Notes under the pieces: generated by a model | What the model was told of the DNA's origin: nothing | Databases searched by the model: none | Seen by the model: only the letters and a program-made list of their open reading frames with translations | Shown here: piece after piece, positions 1 through 8,191 of the stretch | Numbering within the stretch: the first letter of the stretch is position 1 | How the letters are laid out: each line of letters starts with the position of its first letter | NCBI RefSeq assembly: GCF_018687785.1 | Contig: NZ_LTBL01000001.1 | Location: forward strand, 1,851,780 to 1,915,779 | From: Methanovulcanius yangii | GTDB lineage: Archaea; Halobacteriota; Methanomicrobia; Methanomicrobiales; Methanomicrobiaceae | DNA: 64,000 nt | Direction of reading: 5' to 3' | Translations under genes and position numbers: made by a program

Positions 1-1374
1 GGTAAGGGTACTGTTGTGCAGCAGGCCGCAGTTCAGGTCAACGAACATCACCGAGAAGTTGTCCGTCGTATCGGTCATGTCCTGCCCGTGGTAGATGGGG
101 TAGGGGTCCGCGTTGCCGGTCGGCTTCCAGTACTGCGGACCGTAGAAGAGATCGGCCTTGCCGAAGGACTCGTCGAGGGCTCCAGGGGTGTATGTGGCAG
201 ATGAATGGTCAGGCTGGCTGCCGTCCGTCGCTGCTGTCCAGACGTATCCCGAGGCGTTGAGGGCAAGCGTAAAGTCGGCCGGGACATCGCCGCCCACCGC
301 GACCATGAGCACCAGCTCGTCCCAGAAGTCCTTTTCAGCGGATGATGTCACGTAGAACGTCCCGGACTGGGCATCGGTGACGGAGGGTTCGCCGGTCACC
401 GAGTCGGCGGACTGCGCGAGATGGAGCGAGTTGAGGCCCTTGTCCTCTCCCTTGAATTTGATGCGGTAAGTGCCGTTGTCGAAGATGTCGTACCGGGCGC
501 CGGCGTCATTGGCGACCCACACATAGGTGTCGGAAACTGGTACGGGGCCGGGGAGTTCCCGCATGACGAGGAGGCCGCTCGGAGTCGTCTGGTCGCCGGT
601 GACATCGTTGGTCCACTGGACGAGACCCGCGGTGTAGGCGTAGGCATTGAACGCACAGGATGCGCCGAGGCCGCTGATTGCATAGTCGACACGGATGGCG
701 CCGAGGTCGGTGCAGTTTTCATAATTCGCATTTGCGCCGTTGAGCGCCCCGACGTTGAGATCGATGAGGGCAAGGTGGAAGGTGTTCGTCGTATCGGACA
801 TGTCCTGTCCCACGACAAGGGGATAGTCCTCGGCCCCGGCCGGCTTCCATGTCTGGGGGCCATAGCCGAAGTCCCCTGCGGTGAAGGTCTCATCAAGGGC
901 GTTTGGTTCGTAGGTCAGGTTCTCGAAGAGGGGCGCCCCCTCGACGGTCCAGTTGTACCCCGCAACATTGAGCGTAAGGGAGAAATCATCGGCAATGGTC
1001 CCGTTCACGGCAACGAGGAGCAGATTGTCCTGGTAATATCCGGTCCCGTCGGTCGAGGTGACAAAGAAGGTGCCGCTCTTGGCATCCGTCACCATTGACT
1101 CCCCGGAGGGATTGTCATAGGCATCGCTGATGTGGAGGGATTTGAGTCCCTTCGTTGCCCCCTTGAACTGGATCAGGTAGGTGTTGTCGCCATAGTCATC
1201 GTACTTCGCCCCTGCGTCGTTTGCCACCATCACGTAGGTGTTGTTGTAGGGGTTGATCGGTCCGGGGGTGGCAGATGCCGCCCCGCTCATCATGATCACG
1301 CACAGGAACAGGCAGAAGGCACAGAGCACGGCCGTGCCGCTCCTGTTCGGCGGGTAATTATTTCGTCTCATCAT
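1..1374 (-). CDS. Secreted surface protein of alternating A/B modules (3' end outside window)
   Basis: An open frame of 458 codons runs from an ATG at 1374 to the left edge without a stop. A GAGG ribosome site lies just upstream. The N-terminus is a signal peptide with core VLCAFCLFLCVIMMSGAASA. The rest alternates two modules. Module A has NTYLIQFKGATKGLKSLHIS, a SGTFFVTS strand and a DDFSLTLNVAGY.W ending; module B has FGYGPQTWKPAGAEDYP, GQDMSDT and a DLNVGAL strand. The order seen is A-B-A-B with the last B truncated. The same modules occur in the proteins at 6810 and 10504. I do not recognise a named family. Inference: an extracellular, S-layer-associated or ligand-binding protein. It is divergent from the MoxR operon, with an AT-rich shared promoter region at about 1440-1550. 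Confidence 0.8.
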   Translation of the reverse strand, partial: MMRRNNYPPNRSGTAVLCAFCLFLCVIMMSGAASATPGPINPYNNTYVMVANDAGAKYDDYGDNTYLIQFKGATKGLKSLHISDAYDNPSGESMVTDAKSGTFFVTSTDGTGYYQDNLLLVAVNGTIADDFSLTLNVAGYNWTVEGAPLFENLTYEPNALDETFTAGDFGYGPQTWKPAGAEDYPLVVGQDMSDTTNTFHLALIDLNVGALNGANANYENCTDLGAIRVDYAISGLGASCAFNAYAYTAGLVQWTNDVTGDQTTPSGLLVMRELPGPVPVSDTYVWVANDAGARYDIFDNGTYRIKFKGEDKGLNSLHLAQSADSVTGEPSVTDAQSGTFYVTSSAEKDFWDELVLMVAVGGDVPADFTLALNASGYVWTAATDGSQPDHSSATYTPGALDESFGKADLFYGPQYWKPTGNADPYPIYHGQDMTDTTDNFSVMFVDLNCGLLHNSTLT

Positions 1375-1595
1375 CGGTTCCTCGAAAGTTACTTTCTTCA
1401 TTTTGAACAGGCGGGATATGGCCGGGTGTCCCTGTCAGTGGGGCATCAGGTTCCTCTGGGGAAAACCATATCTAGAAATATATGGAGGAAAAAGCTGTTA
1501 ATAAATTGGCGTTTTCCTCACAATGTTAATTAAAATAAGTTTACAGAGTTGACGGCTCCCGGTCCCGGTCCGGGAGGCTGTCCGGAGACACAGAT

Positions 1596-2588
1596 ATGAC
1601 AACTGACAAACAGATTGAGGTCCTGAACCGCCAGGCGGGGGAGTACTCCCGCTCCCTCGCGGCAGCGGCAGCTGAGATTGCCCGGGTGATGGTCGGGCAG
1701 CAGGAAGCGGCCGACCGTCTCCTCACCGCCCTCGTGGCCGGCGGACACGTCCTCCTCGAGGGGGTTCCCGGCATCGCAAAGACCCTTCTCGTGCGCACCC
1801 TTGCGCAGACGATCGACTGCTCGTTTGCCCGCATCCAGTTCACCCCCGACCTCCTCCCCGCTGATATCACGGGAACGACGGTCTTCCGGCAGGACACCTG
1901 CTCCTTTGCGACGGTGAAAGGTCCGGTCTTTCACCACTGCATCCTCGCAGACGAGATCAACCGTGCCCCGCCGAAGGTGCAGTCGGCGCTCCTCGAGGCG
2001 ATGCAGGAGCGGCAGGTGACCATCCAGGGGGAGACCTGGCCTCTCCCCGACCCCTTCTTCGTGCTCGCGACACAGAATCCCATCGAATCGGAGGGGACCT
2101 ATCCCCTCCCCGAGGCGCAGGTGGACCGGTTCATGTTCAAGACCCTGATGACCTATCCCTCCCGCGACGAAGAGATCGCCATACTGGAGCGGTTCACGGG
2201 GGGCGAGGTCCACCTTCCGTCACCGGCATTGAGCGCCGCCGACGTGGCCGCGGTGCAGGCCTTCTGCCGCGAGGTCTACGCCGACGCCGAGGTGATGCAC
2301 TATGTCGCCTCGCTCGTGGATGCGACCCGCCATCCGGCGGAGTACGCGGTGGAGAGCGGGGGGTATCTCGCCTTCGGGGCATCGCCCCGTGCCTCGCTAT
2401 CTCTCCTCCTCGGCGCCAAGGCAAATGCCGTCCGTGCGGGCCGCGGGTATGTCATCCCGGATGATGTCAAGGGCATCGCCAGGGATGCTCTCCGTCACCG
2501 CCTGATGCTCACCTACGAAGGAGAGGCGGAGGGCATCGCGCCCGATACCATCATCGATGAGGTGCTCTTACGGGTGCCGGTGCCGTAA
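1596..2588 (+). CDS. MoxR-family AAA+ ATPase
   Basis: A 330-residue AAA+ ATPase of the MoxR/RavA class. Walker A is GVPGIAKT at about residues 56-63 and Walker B is ILADEINRAPP at about 115-125, followed by the sensor-1 stretch FVLATQNPIESEGTYPLPEAQ typical of MoxR. The length is normal for the family. It opens a four-gene same-strand run with DUF58, VWA and a large membrane protein, a known MoxR-associated arrangement in which the ATPase acts as a chaperone for the VWA proteins. The ATG at 1596 follows a GGAGA-type site. The substrate of the complex in methanogens is unknown. Confidence 0.93.
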   Translation: MTTDKQIEVLNRQAGEYSRSLAAAAAEIARVMVGQQEAADRLLTALVAGGHVLLEGVPGIAKTLLVRTLAQTIDCSFARIQFTPDLLPADITGTTVFRQDTCSFATVKGPVFHHCILADEINRAPPKVQSALLEAMQERQVTIQGETWPLPDPFFVLATQNPIESEGTYPLPEAQVDRFMFKTLMTYPSRDEEIAILERFTGGEVHLPSPALSAADVAAVQAFCREVYADAEVMHYVASLVDATRHPAEYAVESGGYLAFGASPRASLSLLLGAKANAVRAGRGYVIPDDVKGIARDALRHRLMLTYEGEAEGIAPDTIIDEVLLRVPVP

Positions 2589-2602
2589 GAAGGAGTGTTC
2601 GT

Positions 2603-3496
2603 ATGCACCATCTGGCGGATGACGAGACCCTTGCGGCGGTGCTCCGGGACACCCGTGCCGTCCTTTTGCAGGAAGGACTGGCAAAGAGCCCGTATGCCGG
2701 GGCGCATGCAACGCGGCTGCGGGGGCAGGGCATTGAGTTTGCCGAGATTCGCGATTATGTCCCCGGCGATGATGTCCGGGCGATCGACTGGAACGTCTCC
2801 GCCCGGCACGGCCGTCCCTTCGTCAGGGTATGCACCGAAGAGCGGGAGCAGACGCTCTACCTCATGGTGGACTGCTCGGCCTCGATGGCGACGGGTGCGG
2901 ATGTTGCCCGGTGGCACACCGCCGTGCGCATTGCGGCCTCCCTCATCCTCGGGGCGGTCCGGTCGGGTGATCGTGCCGGCCTCCTTCTCTACAGCGACCG
3001 GGTGGAAGGGTTCTATCCTGCCAGAAAGGGGCGCAGGAATGCACTCTTTCTGATCCAAAGGCTCATTGATGTCCGTCCACACTCCAAGGGGAGCGACATG
3101 CGGCCGGCGCTGCGCCACTTTACCGCCCGCGTGCCGCGGGAGAGTGCGGTCGCCGTGATATCGGACTTTCTTTCCCCCCTCCCCGCAAGGGAGCTTGCCG
3201 TCTTTGCCCGCAGGCATGACGTCCGGGCAGTGGAAGTGAACGCTTCGCATGAGCATGCACTGCCTCCGGTCGGCCTCGTGTGGCTCGAGGATCCCGAGAC
3301 CGGCGAGGCGGTCCTTGCCGACACGACGGACCCTGTGCTGCGGGAGGCCTACCGCCGCATCATCGCAGAGGAAGAGAGGGTGCTGGACGATCGTTTCGGC
3401 CGCTGCCGCATCCCGCAGATACGGGTGGACGCAGGCGGTGCCTGGGACCTTCCCCTGCGCCTCCTCTATGGGAACATTTCCGGGAGGAGGGGGTAG
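2603..3496 (+). CDS. DUF58 domain protein (VWA-like)
   Basis: A 297-residue cytosolic protein with the DUF58 hallmark DDVRAIDWNVSARHGRPF at about residues 55-75, followed by a von Willebrand-like stretch beginning LYLMVDCSASMATG, which has a MIDAS-like D-x-S-x-S. It starts 14 bases after the MoxR stop and its stop abuts the ATG of the VWA gene, so the three genes are probably cotranscribed. DUF58 proteins are established partners of MoxR ATPases; their molecular role is not settled. Confidence 0.9.
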   Translation: MHHLADDETLAAVLRDTRAVLLQEGLAKSPYAGAHATRLRGQGIEFAEIRDYVPGDDVRAIDWNVSARHGRPFVRVCTEEREQTLYLMVDCSASMATGADVARWHTAVRIAASLILGAVRSGDRAGLLLYSDRVEGFYPARKGRRNALFLIQRLIDVRPHSKGSDMRPALRHFTARVPRESAVAVISDFLSPLPARELAVFARRHDVRAVEVNASHEHALPPVGLVWLEDPETGEAVLADTTDPVLREAYRRIIAEEERVLDDRFGRCRIPQIRVDAGGAWDLPLRLLYGNISGRRG

Positions 3497-4447
3497 ATGG
3501 CAGGATTCTTCCATCCGCTCTGGCTGACCGGGCTTCTCCTCGTGCCGGTGCTCGTACTCTGGCACCGGCGGGCGGTCCGGCAGCGGCGCCGTGCGGCGCT
3601 TGCCTTCTCGCGGGTGGCGGCGATACGGGAGGCGGCCGAGGGGACACGGACTTCCCGACGGCCGCTCGTGCTCCTTGCATGCCCGCTCCTCGCCCTCTCG
3701 CTCATCTTCATCGGGCTTGCCGGCCCCCATGTCCCGCTGGACCAGGCCGAGGAGGGAGTGAGCGTCGTCCTCGTAATGGACGTCTCGGGGAGCATGCAGG
3801 CGACGGATTATGCCCCTACCCGTCTCGATGCCGCAAAGAGCGCCGCAAAGGCGCTCCTCGAGGGGCTGCGGGAGGGGGACTATGCGGGGGTCGTCACCTT
3901 CGAGTCGGGCGCCCGGAGTGCCGCCTACCTCTCGCCCGACCGGGACCGGGTCATCCGAGACCTGTATGCCATCGCACCACGGACCGGCTCCACGGCGCTC
4001 GGCGACGGGCTTCTCCTGGGAATTGACATGGCCGACGCCATCCCGGGCAGGAGGAAGGTCGTCGTCCTCCTCTCCGACGGGGTCGCCAATGCCGGTTCCG
4101 TCTCGCCCGATGAGGCTGCCGCCGTTGCACTGGAGCGGGGCATACCGGTCCATACCGTCGGGATCGGCTCCGACGGGCCGGTCATCACCGGGTATGACGC
4201 CTTTGGAACCCCGGAGTACGCCGAACTGGATGAGACAACCCTGCAGCGGATTGCCGCCGAAACCGGCGGGGACTATTACCGGTCGGTCAATGCAACCACG
4301 CTCAGGACGATCTACGAGGGCATTGCAGGAGAGATTCCCCGCGAACCGCAGGAGACGGACATCGGATATGTCTTTTACCTCTGCGCCGTAGGCGTGATCA
4401 TCGCGGAATTCTCCCTGCGGTATGGCAGGGGGAGGATTCTGCCATGA
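3497..4447 (+). CDS. Membrane-anchored VWA domain protein (BatA-like)
   Basis: A 316-residue protein with two N-terminal hydrophobic segments (about residues 5-22 and 57-76), a VWA domain whose MIDAS is VLVMDVSGSM (about 91-100), and a C-terminal hydrophobic segment. The T of the second metal motif lies in GSTALGDG and the D in VVLLSDG. This matches BatA-type proteins of MoxR operons, where the VWA domain faces the outside or the membrane surface. It begins directly after the DUF58 stop and overlaps the next gene by four bases (ATGA), indicating translational coupling. Confidence 0.9.
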   Translation: MAGFFHPLWLTGLLLVPVLVLWHRRAVRQRRRAALAFSRVAAIREAAEGTRTSRRPLVLLACPLLALSLIFIGLAGPHVPLDQAEEGVSVVLVMDVSGSMQATDYAPTRLDAAKSAAKALLEGLREGDYAGVVTFESGARSAAYLSPDRDRVIRDLYAIAPRTGSTALGDGLLLGIDMADAIPGRRKVVVLLSDGVANAGSVSPDEAAAVALERGIPVHTVGIGSDGPVITGYDAFGTPEYAELDETTLQRIAAETGGDYYRSVNATTLRTIYEGIAGEIPREPQETDIGYVFYLCAVGVIIAEFSLRYGRGRILP

Positions 4448-6015
4448 GAAGGGCGCCCCGGGCGCTCCTCGCAGCCGCTCTCATCATTGTCCTCTGCACG
4501 GTATCCTGCAGTGCGGGGGAGATCACCTTTGCAACGGATCGGTCCGACTACTATTTTGCCGTCGGGGAGAATGTCGGCATTCCGGTCGCCGTGACCACGA
4601 CGTTCGGGAAGGATGTGACGGGAACGCTCTCGGGCGTGGCATCGGTCATCCCCGCCGGCGAAACGGAGGCGCAGCGGAGCAGCAGCACCCGCTCCTTTGC
4701 CGTCTTTGCCGGGATGAAGGGTTTTGTCTATCCCGCCGGTGTAGCCGAAACGCCCCGGGAGACGGACCTTGCGATCGTCTTCACCTACGAGGACGAAGGA
4801 CGGGTATGGACCGTCGCCCTCGAGGGGATCCGAGTCCATATCCTTCCCGAAGGGGTGGCGGAGGGCTCCCCCGGGGAACCGCTCGTGAGCACGCCCGCCG
4901 AAGGATCGGTGACCCCTCCCGGCAGCGCTTCCTCACCGGTCTCATCTTCCTCCGCGAAAGCCTCCCCCTCGTCGGTGGTCGAAGATCTCCTCTTCTCCGG
5001 GACCGAAGATTCGCCCTCATCTTCTGCCGTCCTTCCCGAGGATATGGCCACGCGCCTCGACAGGATGGAGGAGACCGATGAAGTGGAGAATACGATGGAG
5101 GCCCTGCTCCGGGATGCCATCACCAGCAATCCTCTCTATACGCAGGCGGGAGCCCTTCTTGCGGATGCCGGGTACGGGGCCGGGAATCTGTTCGTTGCAG
5201 CGGCATCGCCGCAGGACGGAACGTTCGAACGGACCGACGCATTGGGAACACAGAAGGTGCTGATGAACGGGACGGTCGCCGGCGGGTCGATCATCCGTCT
5301 CGAGCTCTCGTCATCGGGACCGCTCCCCCGCATCCCCTCCCTAGAGGCCAATGCGACCTATCGCTCCGCCGAAGCGACGATTGCCTCATCGGGCTACCGC
5401 CGCGTCTCCTCGGAGATGGAGATGAACGGCGAAGGGACGGCGACTCGTGAGGTCTTCACCTCGGGGGAGGGCATGGAAGCCGTGCTCTCGGCGCATCTTG
5501 TGCCGGACGGAACCGTTACCAATGTTCTTTTCGAGGAGACGACCCCCGGCGGGGATCTTTTGATCTCTCTTTTCATGGGACTGGCAATGGTCTGTCTGGC
5601 GGGCATCATCGGGTGGAGGATCCGGAGGCGGAAGGAGGGCGGGATGACCGCCCCCGATCCCGGCATGGCGCCCCCCGACTGCGAATTCACCCTTTCCGAC
5701 CGCCTGCGGGCGGCCGAGGATGCGTTCGGGCGCGGTGAGTACAAGTCGGCGTACCTTGCCGCAGGGCGATGCCTCCGGGCGACCCCTCCCGACGGAATAT
5801 ATGCCGATGGTCCATTCCATGCCGGAATCACCGACGGGGAGTATCTGCAAGGTTTCGCAGACCCCGTCCGGCGGGAACGGGCGGCGGCAATCCTTCGCCG
5901 GTGCAGTGAGGTGGGGTATGCAAAAGGCAAGCCGGATGCCGGCGAATTCGATACCATCTGTTCGGAAATCCGTGGCATATGGGCGGATGAAAGGAAATGT
6001 CTGTTCGATAAGTAA
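4444..6015 (+). CDS. Membrane protein of the MoxR operon, BatD-like
   Basis: A 523-residue protein. A signal peptide ends near residue 24; an extracytoplasmic beta-rich region (ITFATDRSDYYFAVGENVGI onward, about 25-140) follows, then a Ser/Pro-rich linker (about 145-210), a second folded region, one membrane helix (LLISLFMGLAMVCLAGIIGW, about 375-395) and a basic, cytosolic tail of about 125 residues rich in Ala/Arg (RAAEDAFGRGEYKSAYLAAG, TPR-like). The topology resembles BatD of MoxR-Bat operons, but the similarity is one of position and layout, not clear sequence. It overlaps the VWA gene by four bases. Confidence 0.75.
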   Translation: MRRAPRALLAAALIIVLCTVSCSAGEITFATDRSDYYFAVGENVGIPVAVTTTFGKDVTGTLSGVASVIPAGETEAQRSSSTRSFAVFAGMKGFVYPAGVAETPRETDLAIVFTYEDEGRVWTVALEGIRVHILPEGVAEGSPGEPLVSTPAEGSVTPPGSASSPVSSSSAKASPSSVVEDLLFSGTEDSPSSSAVLPEDMATRLDRMEETDEVENTMEALLRDAITSNPLYTQAGALLADAGYGAGNLFVAAASPQDGTFERTDALGTQKVLMNGTVAGGSIIRLELSSSGPLPRIPSLEANATYRSAEATIASSGYRRVSSEMEMNGEGTATREVFTSGEGMEAVLSAHLVPDGTVTNVLFEETTPGGDLLISLFMGLAMVCLAGIIGWRIRRRKEGGMTAPDPGMAPPDCEFTLSDRLRAAEDAFGRGEYKSAYLAAGRCLRATPPDGIYADGPFHAGITDGEYLQGFADPVRRERAAAILRRCSEVGYAKGKPDAGEFDTICSEIRGIWADERKCLFDK

Positions 6016-6090
6016 ATGTAATTTATTTAACCTAAAGAGCAATGCCAGCCATTATTACTGAATGGATGGAAACATTCTGAGTAGGTATAT

Positions 6091-6795
6091 ATGACAATAT
6101 TTCTTGGGATGGATGACACCGACAACCTCGAATCACGCGGAACCGGGAGGCTTGCACGTGCGGTCGCAAAGGCCATCGATGAGCATTACCCTGTCAGCGG
6201 CGTAACCCGCCATCAGCTCTACGTTCACGCAGACATTCCCTTCACGTCGCACAACAGCTGTGCCGTGCTTCACATAGAATCCGATGAACCATCGGTCGTG
6301 CCTGAGGTCTTTGACATCGCAGAGGAGATGATGCTGGAGGATTTCATCGAGGGGAGCGATCCCGGCCTCTGTGCGGCGCATGCATCGGCCATCACTCCGG
6401 CGCTGCAGGCCTATGGGTGGGATGCGAAGGTGACGGTCCTTACCCAGGAGCGTGCCCGGACCCTTGCAAAGAACCATGGCATCGCCCTCAAGGGTCTCGG
6501 GGGGACGGAGGATGGTGTCATCGGTTCACTTGCCGGGCTCGGCCTTGCCTCGACAGGAAATGACGGCAGGCTGCTGATGAAAGGCACCATCCGTGACCAT
6601 ACCGGCCCTCAGGATGCGCAGGTGCTCCTCGCCGCAGGCATCGATGAGATCTGGAGCCTTGACGGGCAGCGGGTCACCGACGGGACGATCTTCACCCAGA
6701 CAGGAAAGTCGGTGAAGGCGAATATGGTCGGCGGCCGCGTCGTCCTCATGGTGGAAGCCTGCGACGGCGGCTGGACGGCGCTGAAACGGCACTAA
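6091..6795 (+). CDS. TiaS-like protein (catalytic-domain-only paralogue)
   Basis: A 234-residue protein beginning MTIFLGMDDTDNLESRGTGR, which is the N-terminal motif of the tRNA(Ile2) 2-agmatinylcytidine synthetase family (TiaS: G-DDTDS...GT). True TiaS enzymes are about 400 residues and carry OB-fold and zinc-ribbon domains after the catalytic domains; these are absent here. It could be a TiaS paralogue with another substrate. A second conserved-looking block is GIALKGLGGTEDGVIGSLAG. A TATA-like AT-rich stretch precedes it (about 6016-6050). It lies just before the ECF transporter cluster but reads as its own unit or the first gene. Confidence 0.7.
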   Translation: MTIFLGMDDTDNLESRGTGRLARAVAKAIDEHYPVSGVTRHQLYVHADIPFTSHNSCAVLHIESDEPSVVPEVFDIAEEMMLEDFIEGSDPGLCAAHASAITPALQAYGWDAKVTVLTQERARTLAKNHGIALKGLGGTEDGVIGSLAGLGLASTGNDGRLLMKGTIRDHTGPQDAQVLLAAGIDEIWSLDGQRVTDGTIFTQTGKSVKANMVGGRVVLMVEACDGGWTALKRH

Positions 6796-6809
6796 AGACC
6801 TGAGGCACG

Positions 6810-7616
6810 ATGGACCTGAACCGGCGGATAATCATTGCAGCCCTCCTCTTGGGCGTCTTTGCGATGGTGATGATATTCGCCCAGATCGTGGGGGATCTCT
6901 TCATCGAAACCGGGGGCACCCTTCCCACCGTCGAGATAAAAGAAACCTACACAAAGGAGGATTTCGTCTATGGTCCGCAGGATTTCCGGCCGTGCTGGTA
7001 TTCTCTTCCGGTCTATACGCCTGCAGAGAATGACCCCTCCGCCGGGGATGACTGGTATATTCTGGTAGTTCCCCTGCACGGGGTGCCGTATGGGGGCAAC
7101 CCCCTTCTGGGCCGGCGGGGGTATATCGAAGTGAACTATTCCTTCAGCGGGCTTTCGGATATGGCGGTCTTTCATGTCATCGGGTTCCAGGACAGCGAGG
7201 TGAAGACGCGGACGAACCGGCATGACGGGTGGGGTGCGTCCTGGTATGCCGTCCCGGGAGAAGCGGCTCCGGGAAGCAGCATGCCGGCAACCGCCCCGAT
7301 GTCGGAGTCGAACAGGTTTGTGCTGCAGATCTCCGGGTCTGGTGTCCCTGTGGATGCGGACGAGGAGGTGGCCGTGGGATATCCGGTGAATTTCAAGGAG
7401 GGTGGCGGTATGGATGCCATCCATATTACGACGATTCCCGCAATGAAGAAGGGGCAGATCACCCGTGACGGGCCGGCAGAGGGGACGTTGTATATCACCC
7501 ATACGGGCGGGTCGACGATGGGGGCGACAGCACTTCTCGTTGCCTGCCGGGGAATGCAGAATGACGATTTTTCGGTTGCGATCACATCACGGTTCGTGGA
7601 GGAAGAGGGATGGTAG
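6810..7616 (+). CDS. Membrane-anchored protein with permuted B-A surface modules
   Basis: A 268-residue protein with an N-terminal membrane anchor (IIIAALLLGVFAMVMIFAQIV, about residues 7-27) and an extracellular part. The first half contains FVYGPQDFRPCWYSLPVY, a module-B signature, and the second half FKEGGGMDAIHITTIPAMKK and GTLYITHTGGS, a module-A signature. This is the reverse of the A-B order in the proteins at 1-1374 and 10504. It follows the TiaS-like gene by 14 bases and overlaps the ECF S-component start by 7 bases (ATGGTAG), so it is coupled to the transporter. Inference: an accessory ligand-binding component of that transporter. The family is not named. Confidence 0.8.
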   Translation: MDLNRRIIIAALLLGVFAMVMIFAQIVGDLFIETGGTLPTVEIKETYTKEDFVYGPQDFRPCWYSLPVYTPAENDPSAGDDWYILVVPLHGVPYGGNPLLGRRGYIEVNYSFSGLSDMAVFHVIGFQDSEVKTRTNRHDGWGASWYAVPGEAAPGSSMPATAPMSESNRFVLQISGSGVPVDADEEVAVGYPVNFKEGGGMDAIHITTIPAMKKGQITRDGPAEGTLYITHTGGSTMGATALLVACRGMQNDDFSVAITSRFVEEEGW

Positions 7617-8191
7617 AGACCCGCATCCGGGATGACCCGAAGGAGGAGAGGGCGGCGGGAGGCTTTTTCACCCTCAATGAGATCGCCCTCCTCTCCCTCT
7701 GCGGGGCGCTCGTCTTTGTCCTGAAGATCGTCCTGAAGATCCCCCTTGCCCTTCCCGGTCATTCCGGAGCGTTCTGGGTGATCCCCATCATCATCGGCGT
7801 TGCTGTTGTCAGGAAGTTCGGCTCCGGCACCTACATCGGCCTCATATCGGGCATTCTGGCCTCATTTTTCGGCTTCGATCCGGTGCATATCTTCTCGATC
7901 TTCAAGTACTGCGCCATCGGTCTCGCCATTGATCTAACCTCCTTCGGCTTTGGCTACCGGCTGGAGAACCCGGCCGTCGGGTTCATCGTCGGGGCGACGG
8001 GCAACATCGTCAAGATGGTCGTCAACTACGCCGTGCAGGTCTTCTTCGGCATCAACGCCGGGTTCATCCTCCTCGGTATCGGCCTCTCGTCGGTGACCCA
8101 CCTGATCTTCGGGGGCCTCGGCGGCATGATCGCCGCGTACATCGCCGGGCGCCTCATGCGGGCAGGGGTGATTCATGGTGGCGACGAGTGA
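7610..8191 (+). CDS. ECF transporter substrate-binding (S) component
   Basis: A 193-residue integral membrane protein with five or six hydrophobic segments, starting after a cytosolic N-terminus (IALLSLCGALVFVLKIVLKI, then WVIPIIIGVAVVRKFGSGTY and others). Size, topology and the position immediately before the ATPase and T genes identify it as an S component of an energy-coupling-factor importer. The substrate cannot be read from the sequence; I see no motif specific for biotin, thiamine, cobalt or queuosine. The start overlaps the upstream surface-protein gene and the stop overlaps the ATPase start by 17 bases. Confidence 0.8.
   Translation: MVETRIRDDPKEERAAGGFFTLNEIALLSLCGALVFVLKIVLKIPLALPGHSGAFWVIPIIIGVAVVRKFGSGTYIGLISGILASFFGFDPVHIFSIFKYCAIGLAIDLTSFGFGYRLENPAVGFIVGATGNIVKMVVNYAVQVFFGINAGFILLGIGLSSVTHLIFGGLGGMIAAYIAGRLMRAGVIHGGDE

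Noticed and set aside
2513-4153. Open frame of 546 codons antisense to DUF58 and VWA genes
   Set aside because: Shadow of two well-supported genes; low-complexity composition and no motifs.
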